Source of the DNA: Agrypnia vestita
Taxonomy: Eukaryota > Arthropoda > Insecta > Trichoptera > Phryganeidae
Length of the DNA: 64,000 nucleotides
Direction of reading: 5' to 3'
Assembly (NCBI GenBank): GCA_016648135.1
Contig: JADDOH010001552.1
Span: 62,001 to 126,000, forward strand
Below are positions 21,077-31,713 of the stretch, piece after piece. The translations under genes and the position numbers were made by a program. Within the stretch, counting starts at the first letter, position 1; every line of letters begins with the position of its first letter. The notes below the pieces were generated by a model that saw only the letters and a list, made by a program, of their open reading frames with translations, made no database searches and was not told the origin of the DNA.

Positions 21077-22369
21077 CTTATTATGATTAATCTCCAATAT
21101 TTAATGCACTTTTAGCGTACCTACCTTTCTATCATTCTATGTTTTTATGTGTAAATCGAAACTTGAATTATTTTTTTAAATTGTTTTTTAATATTTCAAT
21201 TTAAAACAAAAGATAATAATTTAGTGTTACGCTAATGAATATAAAATTAAACTGTCCATTAACTATATATTAAAGTGGTTAGATTATTTGAGTATAATTA
21301 ATAATCGCAATGTAGTTGTGATAAATATTTAAGAAAAATGTGTATTCCAATTAATATAACTATTTCTTGTATTGTGTGTGTTTTTAGTAGTGCAGAACTA
21401 TAAAAAGGAATAAAAAAGAGTTAAAAGCCATGGTGTTGGCTTTATTGGAAAGAAATTTATACCGCTAGTCTCTAAATATAGTCTGTTTTTTAGAGTTTTT
21501 TTTCGGATTGCAACACTCTTTCCAGCGAGAGATAAAATGATAGTTGACAGCTGGTTTGGGCTCAGTTTAAGTTTGTTTGTCAAATCTCAGTTTTTCAAAT
21601 CACGCCAGGAGAACGCTTGAAAATTTTGCAAATTAATTTCTAAATTGTGGTATCATAATCGTATACAAACATTAATGGCATAAAATTATACTTGCAATAA
21701 AGCTAATACTTTGGCCATTACCACGATTTTTAAGTTTTTTACTTCATTTTTAGGTTCCACTCCTCTAAAAAAAACATCCTATACTCGTAAGCTTTGTCAG
21801 GATTTAATAAGGGACCCTTGGGTCAAAAAGCTTAACCTCTGTCTTATTGTGGCAGTATAATAATAACCATCATATTTCTGATTTCTCTAATTACACAGTA
21901 CCGCGACAAGACTGCCATTTGGAAATCTCCATTGAAACCGGTATGCGGAGAAAATGATGAAGGAAGTCGGACCACGAGGCAGAGGGGAAACGACTCGAAA
22001 AATTACCACAGGATTACTTCAACCACAACCGGTCAGGAGATTAAAGCTCACACTGTGAGCTAAAGGTCAAAGAGGTTTTCTTAAAATAATAGAAAGCATT
22101 TACTCACTAACTCTGAGCATCGAACTTGAGACCTTCGTACTACAAATGAGTCTGCTTATTAACCATTACTGATTTTCTTAAAATATCATTGATAACTAGC
22201 TGTTTATTTGTTTATTTTATTGTTTATTTACATTTGTTAATACAAGTTACTAAGAACTGCCACACTAGGTAAAACCTGTTCTGTGGCAGGTATTCTCATA
22301 TGTTATACTCAGTGGGATACTCAAGACTAAGTTTCTATTTATTTATAAAGAAAAGAAAAAAAAGAAGGA
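21077..22369. other. Unassigned sequence
   Basis: No gene is supported. The stretch at 22200-22340 is T-rich and ordinary; 21900-22080 is slightly GC-richer but shows no frame or repeat. Confidence 0.4.
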
Positions 22370-22455
22370 AGAAAAAAAGTTTTTTATGACAGAAGTTACG
22401 GACGTTATATAAAGTTACGGACAGATAGACAGCGAAATTATTATTATAAAATTTG
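22370..22455 (+). mobile_element. SINE tail fragment (family of 955)
   Basis: AGAAGTTACGGACGTTATAT, then GTTACGGACAGATAGACAG and CGAAATTATTATTATAAAA match the tail of the GACAGACGG-type SINE. Head and B box are missing. Confidence 0.7.
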
Positions 22456-22654
22456 TAAATTATTTAGCTACGAAAGTACATGAATTACTCATATTAAAGA
22501 GCTGACATTTATTATATATTTAAAAAAAAGCATTATTATTTATTTTAAAAATTTAGCATGAAAATAATATTTTTTTGACGCGACAACCGCACACTTTGCA
22601 GGACAGATTATAACACGGTCAGTCAATATATTGTAACAACCAAAATATTTTAAT

Positions 22655-22718
22655 AATATATTCCAAACCAGTCACCATTAACATCAATTATTGTTTCCCG
22701 TTTGCTTGGAAGACAGTC
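22655..22718 (-). pseudogene. Possible mariner transposase C-terminus, tiny relic
   Basis: Reading the minus strand from 22718, the sequence encodes CLPSKRETIIDVNGDWFG, which resembles the end of mariner transposases (LPxRWxxxIDxxGxYF). Only about 20 codons match and no inverted repeat or catalytic block is visible nearby, so this is tentative. Confidence 0.4.
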
Positions 22719-23031
22719 CAATCCGCGAGCGAAGGATGTCCACTGTTTTTAGTGCTCGTCTACAGTCGTCATAAGGACTTAGTCATCAAAATCCGAAGAT
22801 CGACCCTATCCTGACCTGCCCATTACCAGATGTGAAATGAATTAATGAAACGTAAAATTGGCACGCTTTCTCTGTAATAGTTTCTTCGCCAAAAGAGATT
22901 GTGGAGATCGCGATATGACTCAGCGGCATTCCACCCTTTCTTGAAGTGGTATTGCATAATATGGTATGCTACGCGGTACCACTTCTTGCAGTTTGCGCAT
23001 TTTCCTAAACCTATTGAAGAATTATATTATA
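22719..23031. other. Unassigned sequence
   Basis: Moderately GC-richer than its surroundings and possibly part of the transposon relic to its left. No frame is recognised. Confidence 0.35.
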
Positions 23032-23275
23032 ACTAGCTGTAACCCGTCAAAAATGATGGAACATTGGTTCGCGTCTTTGCTAAGCCCTTGTATATTTTGG
23101 CGGTCTACGGAGAGGAGGCCGTAGCCACATGCGTTAATCGGCCGGTTCGGGTTTGGTGGCCCGGGATTCAAGCCCAATCTCCGGCCGTTTTTTTAGCCGT
23201 GAATTTGAGCAAAATTACGGACAGACATGGATAGACAGACGGATGGACAACGAAATTATTATGTTAAATGTCAAA
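23032..23275 (+). mobile_element. SINE-like element, GACAGACGGATGG-tail family (fullest copy)
   Basis: Head TAGCTGTAACCCGTCAAAAA, middle GCCCGGGATTCAAGCCC-like segment resembling a polymerase III B box, then a TTTTTTAGCCGTGAATTTGA linker and a tail of ACGGACAGACATGG and GACAGACGGATGGACAACGA ending in AAATTATTAT. Related copies: 955, 22370, 48811, 49405 (reverse). Confidence 0.75.
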
Positions 23276-24149
23276 ATAAAAAAAAAGACCGTATACACAG
23301 AATAAAAATGGCATGACTTTTCGCCAATAGTTCCTTCGCTAAAAAAAGATTGTTGGGATCGCGAAATGACTCAGCACCTTTCTGCCCTTTTTCTTAGTGG
23401 TGGTACAGCATATTATACTTATTGTAATATGTGAATTTCATTGAAGAACTATACGATTATAAGTGTCAATTTAACGTCAAATATAAAAAAATCGCGGATA
23501 ATTAGGCATCAAATTAATACTATTAAGATGGCAGGACAAAGAAAAAGGAGATTATTGCGTGCCTACATTCAAACAAGGGCTATATGACTTCCCTTTCACA
23601 AGGCTGAAGGAGAGTACTTTTAATAATAAACTGCGAATTGGCAACAAAAATGAAGAAGAAATTTACGAGTAGAGGAGAATGTGGAGTGAACAAACATCCT
23701 TCAGTCTTTTGAAGGGTTTCTGGCAAGCCTTCGATGGTCTGAGTCTCGACGTGCATACATGAACATGCGGACGTTTACATCCTGCCATAATTTTTGATTG
23801 ATGAGAGCCCCTAAAAGGAAGTAACACAAAGAACTTTAGTATCTCCTTTATGCTAGGATCGTGCTGTAGAACCGTATCATCGGATAATAAAAATACCGTA
23901 AAGCGAATATAAACCTTGATGAATACGGTTTATAGAATTTTTTTAGATATCTCAAAACATCGAAAAATAGTTTCGAATGAAAGGTCGGGCACACAAAAGA
24001 TACGTGTGTTTTTAAGTCTGGAAATATAATCGAAATGATTTTAAAAAGATGAAATAATATATACATATATTACAGGTGATTAGACAACACACATACGACC
24101 ATTATATCGGTGACGATTAATGACTTTCGTATGTTAAAAAAATGTTCTG
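23276..24149. other. Unassigned sequence
   Basis: No gene recognised. A 72-codon minus-strand frame (24066-23848) is Phe/Ile/Tyr-rich and without domain. Confidence 0.4.
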
Positions 24150-24310
24150 AAATGGAGACCTTGGGAAAATAAAAGAGGCATCGGAAGACCTCAAAAGAGA
24201 TGGGCCGACGATATAGCCGCTGTGGGGGAGAAGAAATGGCTACACCTAGCAAAAAAAAGCAAGGATGGAAGGTTATGGAGGAGGACATCCAGCAGTGGAG
24301 AAATGAAGGC
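24150..24310 (+). pseudogene. Non-LTR retrotransposon C-terminal coding fragment
   Basis: In one plus-strand frame the sequence encodes RPWENKRGIGRPQKRWADDI, then a KKWLHLAKKSKDGRLWR block, close to the GRPxxRWxDDI...W...AxDRxxW ending of many insect LINE polyproteins. The expected final arginine/tryptophan motif is followed by a lysine-rich, probably noncoding tail. Only about 50 codons remain, so this is a 5'-truncated relic. A second, weaker fragment lies at 24480-24570. Confidence 0.7.
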
Positions 24311-24389
24311 TGAGAAAAAAGAAAAAGATGTTAAAAAAAATTAAAAAATATACGTACATATTTCTCATTGAATGTGTTAAGGAAAAGAA

Positions 24390-24572
24390 ATGATCGGAGG
24401 ACGGGCAATCGCTAAAAGACTTTGTCATCCAGTAAAATCTGAATCAAGAGGCTGCAGGATACCCTAAAATTCTGTACTGACGAAATCATCACCAAGAAAA
24501 GCGCAGTAGTTAGGGAAAGAAAAAGCTGGAAGAAAGCTGTAAAAAGGGAGGCACTGAACGCAGATTGGTAGA
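24390..24572 (+). pseudogene. Possible second LINE C-terminal fragment
   Basis: A plus-strand frame ends VVRERKSWKKAVKREALNADW before a TAG at about 24570-24572. The RxxWKxAVKxALNAxW pattern resembles the end of retrotransposon polyproteins. The match is short and the upstream part is not recognised. Confidence 0.35.
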
Positions 24573-25054
24573 AGAAGAGGATTAAAAATGACAATTTACT
24601 TTAGAATGCTTTTAAATGCATAATAATAGTAAGCTTTTGTATCTTAAAAATAAAGATAAACTTAACTTAAATCTTAGGACACGTAAAAGGCTAGACCTTG
24701 AATTTGCACTTTATATAATGAAATGATTTTTACAAAATTAAATTATTTCGGAACAGTTGGTGCTTGAAGATTGTTACAGAAAGATGTTGCTTGAAAATTG
24801 TTACTTTTAACGTTAAACTTTTACGTTTAAATGTCAGGCACACTAAACTCGAAGTTTTATATTATTAAAATATCCGATACAGAACTTCCGATTTTGAAAA
24901 TATCCAATTTCACAATAAGATGGAACATTTGATGAATGTTTGAGAAAAAATGTCACATATGTACCCAATTCGAATTTTTAAGGAAATTGCACTTCACTCC
25001 CTGTTATTGAGTTTCAGTAAATTTACCTATAAAATTGCGATATATTTTGAATCG
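24573..25054. other. Unassigned AT-rich sequence
   Basis: Contains a partial local repetition of GTTACAGAAAGATGTTGCTTG and GAAAATTGTTACTTTTAACG. No gene seen. Confidence 0.4.
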
Positions 25055-25128
25055 GGATCAGCGGGAGAAGTCTCTTGAGGAGGCCAAGACCCACCAGGGA
25101 TTGAAGAGTCAACAGTGATGATGATTGA
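25055..25128 (+). mobile_element. Extreme 3' end of the LINE family at 48055
   Basis: CTTGAGGAGGCCAAGACCCA followed by CCAGGGATTGAAGAGTCAAC and GATGATGATTGA matches 48268-48315. It encodes only the last residues (EEAKTHQGL) and ends in the same (GAT)n tail. Confidence 0.8.
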
Positions 25129-25380
25129 ATCGAATTTTTTGAGGTTGAAGATGTAACGGATATAAACGATGAAGGTGTTTCAGTTTGTTGAGATGCTCTG
25201 CATTAACATCCAGATAACACACATCGGCATAATCAAGCAGGAGAAGAAGTAAACTACATACGGAGCTGAATCTCTTTCTCCTTTTCTCTGTGCTATTCTT
25301 CCCCTCTTTGACTTATATTCTCTCTCTTTCTCACTAAGGCGCTAATCAAATAATTATATAATATATATTGTATTAAAGAA
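25129..25380. other. Unassigned sequence
   Basis: No gene or repeat recognised. Confidence 0.5.
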
Positions 25381-25381
25381 C

Positions 25382-25538
25382 ATATTCTTGTTGTGAAGTT
25401 TTTTTTCAGAACAAAGTTCTGTAAAATTTAATACCAAATTTATTAATCAATTAGAAAGACATGCAGAAAAATGGAATAATTTTTTCGTTGATTTGATTTA
25501 TCTGCATATCTTTCTAATTGATTAATAAATTTGGTTTT
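25382..25538. mobile_element. Two SINE tails in inverted orientation (palindrome)
   Basis: The left tail (25433-25470, reverse orientation) and the right tail (25499-25535, forward) are near-perfect reverse complements: ACCAAATTTATTAATCAATT against its mirror. The short centre (25471-25498) carries GATTTGATTTATCTGC-like tail sequence. The left flank CATATTCTTGTTGTGAAGTT and TTTCAGAACAAAGTTCTGT repeats the flank of SINE copy 1 (about 18520-18562). Confidence 0.85.
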
Positions 25539-26281
25539 ACTATCTTCGGATAACTTGAAGTTATCGTCGCCATCAGGTGTTGTCGCCAAATTAGAAGGAA
25601 AGAAGAAGACGAGGATTAGAGGAAAAATAACCGTGTTACATGAAATTTAGATACAGATGGATGGAGTTCTTTCACTTCAACATTAATTTGGCTATCTGCC
25701 GGCCAGGGTACGCAAAAAACTTGTGAGAGAATCTTTATTTCCAAGGTGACTTCGAATCAAAATGATTACATTGAAATATTCATTAACGTTTATTGTTTGA
25801 ACGCATCGAATAATCTAGAATCAAACAATACTTATTTACACAATGCGCAGCCATATCTAAGCACACTTGGATCAACACATTTCAGATAATTCAATTCGTT
25901 GTTGCGATCATTACTCGGATGGGTGATTCGTTTTCACATCAATAGTTATATGGAATATATTCACTATTAAATAGTTCAGGAGAAGAAAGATTATCTAGAA
26001 TATTGAATTATGTATTTATTTAAGCGATGGAGCGTTTAAGCGACAATAAATGGGAATATAAAAACAAACTACCAAAACCGCTTACGAGCTTTACCTTCAC
26101 ATACTTGGCAATAAGTTTAATGATTTTGTAGGCATATTTTATGAAAGCTTCACAACTTTCAAGAGAAACTTGCTATTGATTTTAATATGTTCATAGGTTT
26201 GTGATAAGAAATATTTTTTCTTTTCTATTTGAAAAATGTACAATTGAAATTACTTGGCCCGAATGACGCTGTTTTTTTGTT
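25539..26281. other. Unassigned sequence
   Basis: No gene or repeat recognised. Confidence 0.5.
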
Positions 26282-26963
26282 ACTCCCTTTATATTAACTC
26301 GTGGTGTCTGCTTGCTTGCCATCAACAAAAAATTTGGTCTTTTGATTTTCGATTTGAAAAATCGATTTTTGACCCATTTCCCATGATCCAATCGAGCTGA
26401 AACTTGACAAGTAGACTCGTGGCGACGATCAAGAAGATCTATCAAATTTTAGTTTAAAAAAATTAATAATTATAGCATAATTTCGGATTTTTAGAAATTT
26501 TATTGGTTTTTTCAAATTGAAATCATTGTTCAAATCAATCAAGAAAAGTTTGATTACCAACAGCGCGGCGGCCCGATAACGTCGCGGAATATTTTCTAAA
26601 TTTGAATTACTCCGTCGGTATAATAGGTACATCACTACGAATTTCGAAAATTTACAAAAAAAAATGGTTCACAGATGACAGCAAAATTGGGTTTTTTTGG
26701 GAAAAAATCAAATAATAATTTATTTCTTTTAGATTTCTGCTTAGTTATGAAGAATTCTACATTACTCAAATCTGATTCTGACTAAATCATTTGACGCTGG
26801 AAATTCATAAGGGAAGATATTGATGATAATTGAATCTATCAAAATCTTGACATCTCAAAACATCTGTCATTATAGAAATATATTTAATTTCTGTAAGTTT
26901 AGTGTTATGTTATATGTTTTAATTCATCTTTAATTATTGTTATATTTTACAAAGAAAGGGAGT
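26282..26963 (+). mobile_element. ACTCCCTTT/AAAGGGAGT inverted-end DNA element, copy B (longest)
   Basis: Starts ACTCCCTTTATATTAACTCG and ends ACAAAGAAAGGGAGT, with the same internal landmarks as copy A (TCCAATCGAGCTGAAACTTG, CTCGTGGCGACGATCAAGAA, TTGAATTACTCCGTCGGTAT). At 682 bases it is about 210 longer than A, mainly through sequence at 26640-26860. No coding capacity beyond short frames. Confidence 0.78.
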
Positions 26964-27935
26964 ATAGTAAAAACTTGGTTTTTATGGGTTACTTTTTTAA
27001 AATATTATTTTTATTTCGAAAAGAAACATTTTAGAACAACAATATTATTTGGCAATGAGTCATATAAAAATAAAGTAAACAAAATTATTATAATTGCAAA
27101 CAAAAGAAATCAAAACATGAAAAAAAAAGAGAATAAATTATTTCAATGTAAGCTAGAGGCCTGGTTATAAAAAGAGAATTTACAAAACATTAAGATAAAC
27201 AAAAGAGAAAAGGATTAAATAAATGACCAGCAACACAGAATTTTGCAAGAAGCGTGTTGGAAATTGGAAAGAAATTTGTTAAAATAAGTAGAAAAATATG
27301 CAGATTTCAGGAAGGTGAAATAACGGGATGTCGATCTGCAGGCAGATAAGTGAAATTAGCATTCAGGATAAACGTTTATGGTAAAAAGAGTAATTTTCCT
27401 GTCAGAATGACGCTCTTGCAAGTTGTCGATGGTAAATGATGAGCTGAATAATGTAGGCATTAATACATTTGCCTCGGTGACGGTGAGACCGGTTACGGGC
27501 AGGTTGCTCGATGAAAAAGAATTGACATGCGTTTGAGCAAAGAATTATTATTTTTTATTTCGTGTTTATTGGATGCGCCCTCTTGCGTCACAATCTGCCT
27601 CGTCCAGGGTGTTGCGTGAGAGAAGAGTGCATGGTAGGTAATATTGAAGAATGCAGAAAAAAAATCTGGGTATTCAGACATTAATCCATCTATTACGTCA
27701 GTCTCGATTTTGCCAAAAATTTTTCGGTAAAATATGATTTTTTCTAAAATACACCACTAATTTTGTAAAAATGAAAGGCAAATTAGTCTTACCAGTCCCC
27801 GTTCAATCAAAAAACTGTGCGTTTTGTGTATTTTCATTGTATGTATTGGTGAGATTCTTACCTGAAACAACAAAAAAATATATGTTAAAAAATTACACAT
27901 GGGTATTACATTCAACGATGCAGGGGCGATGGGTA
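26964..27935. other. Unassigned sequence
   Basis: No gene is supported. A 77-codon lysine-rich plus-strand frame (26937-27170) starts inside the preceding element and is typical of A-rich noncoding DNA. Confidence 0.45.
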
Positions 27936-28137
27936 GCCGTAAACCAATGAAAAATCACGAGACATAATAATAATTAATAAGGACCCTTGCGTGTAACCTG
28001 AACCGCACGTTGATTGAAATACTACACTCGGGCGCCCATGCCTCATTAGCGGCTAGTCATCACTGTTGTTGTAATTCCGGCCTGATTCCAGCGAGTTACG
28101 GACAGACAGATATTCGAAAATAGAATAGTTGATTATG
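27936..28137 (+). repeat. Dispersed repeat, copy 1 (pair with 60184)
   Basis: Shared with 60184-60358: GCCGTAAACC, ATGAAAAATCACGA, CCTTGCGTGTAAC, ACACTCGGGCGCCC, AGCGGCTAGTCATCA, TGTTGTTGTAATTCC and GTTACGGACA. The ATTCC...GTTACGGACAGACAG end resembles the SINE tails elsewhere, so this may be a SINE variant. Confidence 0.8.
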
Positions 28138-29239
28138 TCCCGTGAAGTTTCATGGGTTTACGGATAGTTTTTTATTAATTTAATTCCAACAAACTCTACA
28201 AGTACATAACTTCTCTTGTCGATGAGATTTAATGATACTCTCAAAACTCGAATAGCGCTAATAAATACAAGTAGAGTTATAACAGTGTTTTGTTTACAAA
28301 TTATCCTAAACAAAGACTATTATGACACTTTATATAGTTGACGCCGATTCTATCAATAGTATATTTCAATTTCGTTTTCGACGATGTTTTCAGTTTATCT
28401 ACCATAAAAATGTATAAATGTATTTTTAAAAGCAGTAAAATGTGATATTTTATAAACTTATCGTCTTCTACTTTCTTCTGCTACGCAGCATTGGCGGTTT
28501 TGTTTTTATACCACTCAAATAAAATAAAATAAAATAAAATAATTCTATAATTTATGTTTTTACCACCTAAAATATTCTATAAAAAAATAAGCAAGTCTGC
28601 GTATGAGTTTTCCATTACATATACTTGTCAGAATTTCTCTAAGTTAATTAATTAGCAGGAAAATTATTATAGTAAATACTGAAAAAATTACGTGATGCTC
28701 TGTTACAGCTGTATCGGTGTTGATAGTAATTAATTATGTTTTTGTCTTCGCCTCCATGCTTGATCTTACTTAGCTTATTATAAGGGATTCTGAAGCTTGA
28801 GAGGTTTTCAGTAAGCTATGTTAAGTCAGAGAAAACGACGAGTCAATATTCATAACAGGCTAGCGGATGAAATACATTTCACTTGCAAATTTGATTGTTT
28901 CTCGCTGACTCGTGCTTTATAAATAATAATAATTTAAAAAAATACTGCAAAACCATTTTTAAGACCGCAGTGAATTTAATCTTCTTAATATTATCTCACA
29001 CTGCAAAAAACGGAGCCCATCTTAAATAAAAATTCTTTGCGTTTCCTTCATTACACATTTTCATCTTAAACCGTATTTTGATTGAATAAGTAAAAGAACG
29101 AAAAACTGTAGACGATAACATAACACGTGCTTCAGTCGTACCACCCAGAAAACTACAAGACTGGAATTAAAGCCAGTCAGATATGAATGAAGTGATAACT
29201 TTCGTGATGTGTGTAATGATATGTGTAAATTTTATGTCT
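28138..29239. other. Unassigned AT-rich sequence with an AAATA microsatellite
   Basis: A five-unit (AAAAT)n run lies at about 28517-28542. No gene is supported. A plus-strand frame near 29183-29519 is the reverse of the LINE relic described next. Confidence 0.6.
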
Positions 29240-29620
29240 TCTTTCTCTCATGGGATTGGTTTGCAGCAAAGTCCTGCATCTCGTCCTGCCCTGCGCTCTA
29301 TCTCTGCAGTCCTCTTCAGCCCAAGAGCTCAGCTCAGCAGCTCAGAGGAGCAGTTCGTGTCGTCGCACACTTGTTCCAAATACGCGCGTAATGCGGCCGA
29401 TCCATTCGACTCGCCTTTCTGAGATGGTTTTAATAAGATGTCTCCCTTCTTCGATTCTACTGAAAACCTCGTCATTCGCGATGTGGTCTCTTCAGGAAAT
29501 TCCTAATATTTTTCCCTAGATATGTCTGTACCACGACATCTCAAAGGTCTTCAGCCTTTTTCTGTCTCTTATGGTTAGGCACCGTGTCTCACAACCGTAC
29601 ATTAAGATCCTACATATGTT
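29240..29620 (-). pseudogene. Non-LTR retrotransposon (LINE) C-terminal relic
   Basis: On the minus strand, from about 29620 down, the sequence encodes ILMYGCETRCLTIRDRKRLK, then TFEMSWYRHI, a stop, KILGIS, then a frameshift and NDEVFSRIEEGRHLIKTISE followed by RRVEWIGRI. This YGCETW...FEMWCYRRML...ISERRLRWIGHI order is the standard C-terminal region of many insect LINE ORFs, downstream of the reverse transcriptase catalytic box. In-frame stops and frameshifts show it is dead. The 3' end, with a leucine-glutamine-asparagine-proline-like word (about 29240-29275), resembles the tail at 20799. The 15-bp repeat at 29638 lies just upstream of the coding relic. Confidence 0.85.
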
Positions 29621-29637
29621 TTGGTAAGTTGGCGGAG

Positions 29638-29736
29638 CTTTAGATCTACGATCTTTAGCTTCTTAGATATATGAGCTTTAGATCTATGAGATTTAGATCT
29701 ATTATCTTTAAATCTATGATCTTTAGATCTGTGATC
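29638..29736 (+). repeat. 15-bp tandem repeat (CTTTAGATCTATGAT), about six copies
   Basis: Units such as CTTTAGATCTACGAT, CTTTAGATCTATGAG, ATTTAGATCTATTAT, CTTTAAATCTATGAT and CTTTAGATCTGTGAT follow each other, with one irregular 23-base unit near 29653. Because the period is a multiple of three, the minus-strand frame 29826-29602 shows a repeated RSKxH pentapeptide. I take this frame as a by-product. Confidence 0.93.
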
Positions 29737-30746
29737 TATATTTGATTTATTGTTAAACGCAAGCTTGATGAATGCGGCTGTTGACTGCTCTTTTTGTTTT
29801 ACCATCCCAAGTGATCTTTCTTCCAAAGTACACAGTTATTTTATGCAGATGCTGACAAACATTTTTCCATGGATGTAATAATGCCATAATTATATGCATG
29901 GAAATAAAACACGTTTTTCTGTTGTACTCATAAATTTTCTTGAAACTCATCTCAGAGATGAATCTTCATAGTACAAACATTTAATACAAGCAATGGTTAT
30001 TCACATTAAAATTGAAATAATTTTTAAAAATAGAAATAGATAATATATAAAAAACGCAATACGTTCAAAACAAAAAGAGTTGCTTAAAATATAATTGTCA
30101 TATTTTATAATGTTTAATTTTAGTTTTTGCTTTACTTGAAATGTTTTACATATAAAGTTAAACAGAAGTAAGTGATATTATCATAAATCTAATAAAATTG
30201 TGAGGTTACTAATAAAAAGGGAGTTAAAACAGAACTCTAGCAGGAATTTGTCCGTATTGGAGTTGCCAAGTTTCGACGGAGACCATAGTGGCCCCATACC
30301 AAACATGATATTAATCTAAATAAGTACACAATGAATAAAGTTTACGGAGAAATGAAGAACGCGTGTGTTTACATCCCGAATTACTTGGAAGAAGATACTT
30401 AAAGTAATATATGAACAAAACAATATTTTAGTGTGAAATATAAAGTTGTAGACTAGCGACCGAAATGCAAATGATGCGACCGAAACGAAAAATAAGTCAT
30501 TCTTTAAGACTCATATATTATTTTTGGCAACGTGTTTTAGGAATATCCTGCGAAGAAAAACCCAGGAGTTGTTCAGAGGGAAAGAATTTATTTTTATTCA
30601 AAGCCAAATTTATGTTAGGAAAATTTTCGAAGTAGCACGAAAACTGCAAGTTTTTTTAATAATTGTTATAAATACTTTAAATTATTAGAGATAATTGGAT
30701 AATTACGCAGATTTACATGACAAAAAAATAAATTACTTTTTAGCTC
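29737..30746. other. Unassigned AT-rich sequence
   Basis: No gene recognised. 30220-30310 is slightly GC-richer and shows nothing I can classify. Confidence 0.45.
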
Positions 30747-30749
30747 TTA

Positions 30750-31490
30750 GGGCCGGTCTTATAAACGTCCGTTAGCTAAATTTCAGACCAAATAAACCGA
30801 AATTTGATACAAACGTTCGTCTTATAACGAATCGTTATTAACGATCCGTTAGTCAAATTTAAGTAAAATTTTACCAACGGCCGATACCGTCAGTCGAACC
30901 ACCAGTTTACCGTCCGTTAGTTGAAATTGACAGAAGTATGACAAATTGACGTATTATTTTTTAAGGTTAGGTTCGTTATCAATTTGCGTTTTATGCTGTT
31001 TGTTTAACATGTACATAAATACTGTGCTGACTGTTGCTAAATTTTCAAGGAAAAATGTTTTCAGATAACGATGTCGAGCTATCATTGTATTAAAGTTCGT
31101 CGAATGAAGAACAAACTCGAAGACAAAGAGTGTTAAATATACGAGTGGATTATTTTAATATTTTAGATGACGAAGATTTTATCTACTGTTATAGCTTTTA
31201 GAAAAGTTTTGCGCAAAAAAGGCGCACGCGTAGGAATCTGACATTACCAACAACCAAACAACTGCTCGATGCCTTGAGATTCTATGCTCTTGGATCAATA
31301 TTATTAGCTGCTGCAGACTTTGTTGGAGTTTCAAAGGCTACTTACTTACTGCCAATGTAGTTTTGTGGGAAGTATCCCAAAAATCCGGTGCGAGCGAGAA
31401 ATTTTAGGTAATGTTTATAGAAGTTATGTTTAGTTTTCATAGAATAAAGATATAAAAAATATATATATTATCTCTTCAAATATCTATCAA
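30750..31490 (+). mobile_element. PIF/Harbinger DNA transposon remnant, 5' part
   Basis: The left end GGGCCGGTCTTATAAACGTC begins directly after a TTA (30747-30749), matching the TWA target preference and G-rich ends of PIF/Harbinger elements. A broken transposase frame follows at 31054. The element is cut at about 31490, where a tRNA-derived SINE begins; no right end was found. Confidence 0.7.
31054..31362 (+). pseudogene. Harbinger-type transposase, N-terminal fragment with stops
   Basis: One frame from ATG 31054 reads through to about 31362 but holds stops at 31090-31092, at about 31198-31200 and at the end. It encodes an acidic start (MFSDNDVELSLY), then RRTRRNLTLPTTKQLLDALR, then FYALGSILLAAADFVGVSKA. 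The block LTTKQQLLxALRFYATGxxxxxxGDxxGVSKxT is characteristic of the N-terminal part of insect HARBI1-like transposases, which cut and paste PIF/Harbinger DNA. The stretch with the RFRLSK motif that usually lies between the acidic start and this block appears deleted. The catalytic DDE domain is missing. An AGGTAATG word after the block could be the remains of an intron donor. Confidence 0.75.
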
Positions 31491-31495
31491 ATATA

Positions 31496-31677
31496 GAGTA
31501 GCTTGTTGGTCTTGTGGTTAGGACACTGGCCTCGTGATCCAAAGGTTGCGGGTTCGATCCTCACTCCAGACTAGCAAGTTAGTCCTATTTTCATAGTACA
31601 AGCGCTTAGCTTAGTTTGAAAATAGTAAGAATATTGATGTGACACGTATTCCGTGTTCACATCTCTATTTTAAAAAA
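31496..31677 (+). mobile_element. tRNA-derived SINE, GTAGCTTGTTGGTC family, copy 1
   Basis: The head GTAGCTTGTTGGTCTTGTGG carries an A-box-like segment, and GGGTTCGATCC is a perfect B box. The body CAAGTTAGTCCTATTTTCAT, TTAGCTTAGTTTGAAAATAG and AATATTGATGTGACACG is shared with 57630-57812 (reverse) and the fragment at 8750. Stem pairing is poor, so it is not a working tRNA. It terminates the Harbinger remnant. Confidence 0.85.
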
Positions 31678-31680
31678 AAT

Positions 31681-31712
<32 letters not shown>
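31678..31712 (+). repeat. (AAT)n microsatellite at the SINE 3' end
   Basis: A run of about nine AAT units directly follows the SINE body, probably grown from its tail. Confidence 0.9.

Positions 31713-31713
<1 letters not shown>

Noticed and set aside
29183..29519. Plus-strand proteins rich in serine at 29.2 kb
   Set aside because: They are read from the reverse strand of a LINE relic.
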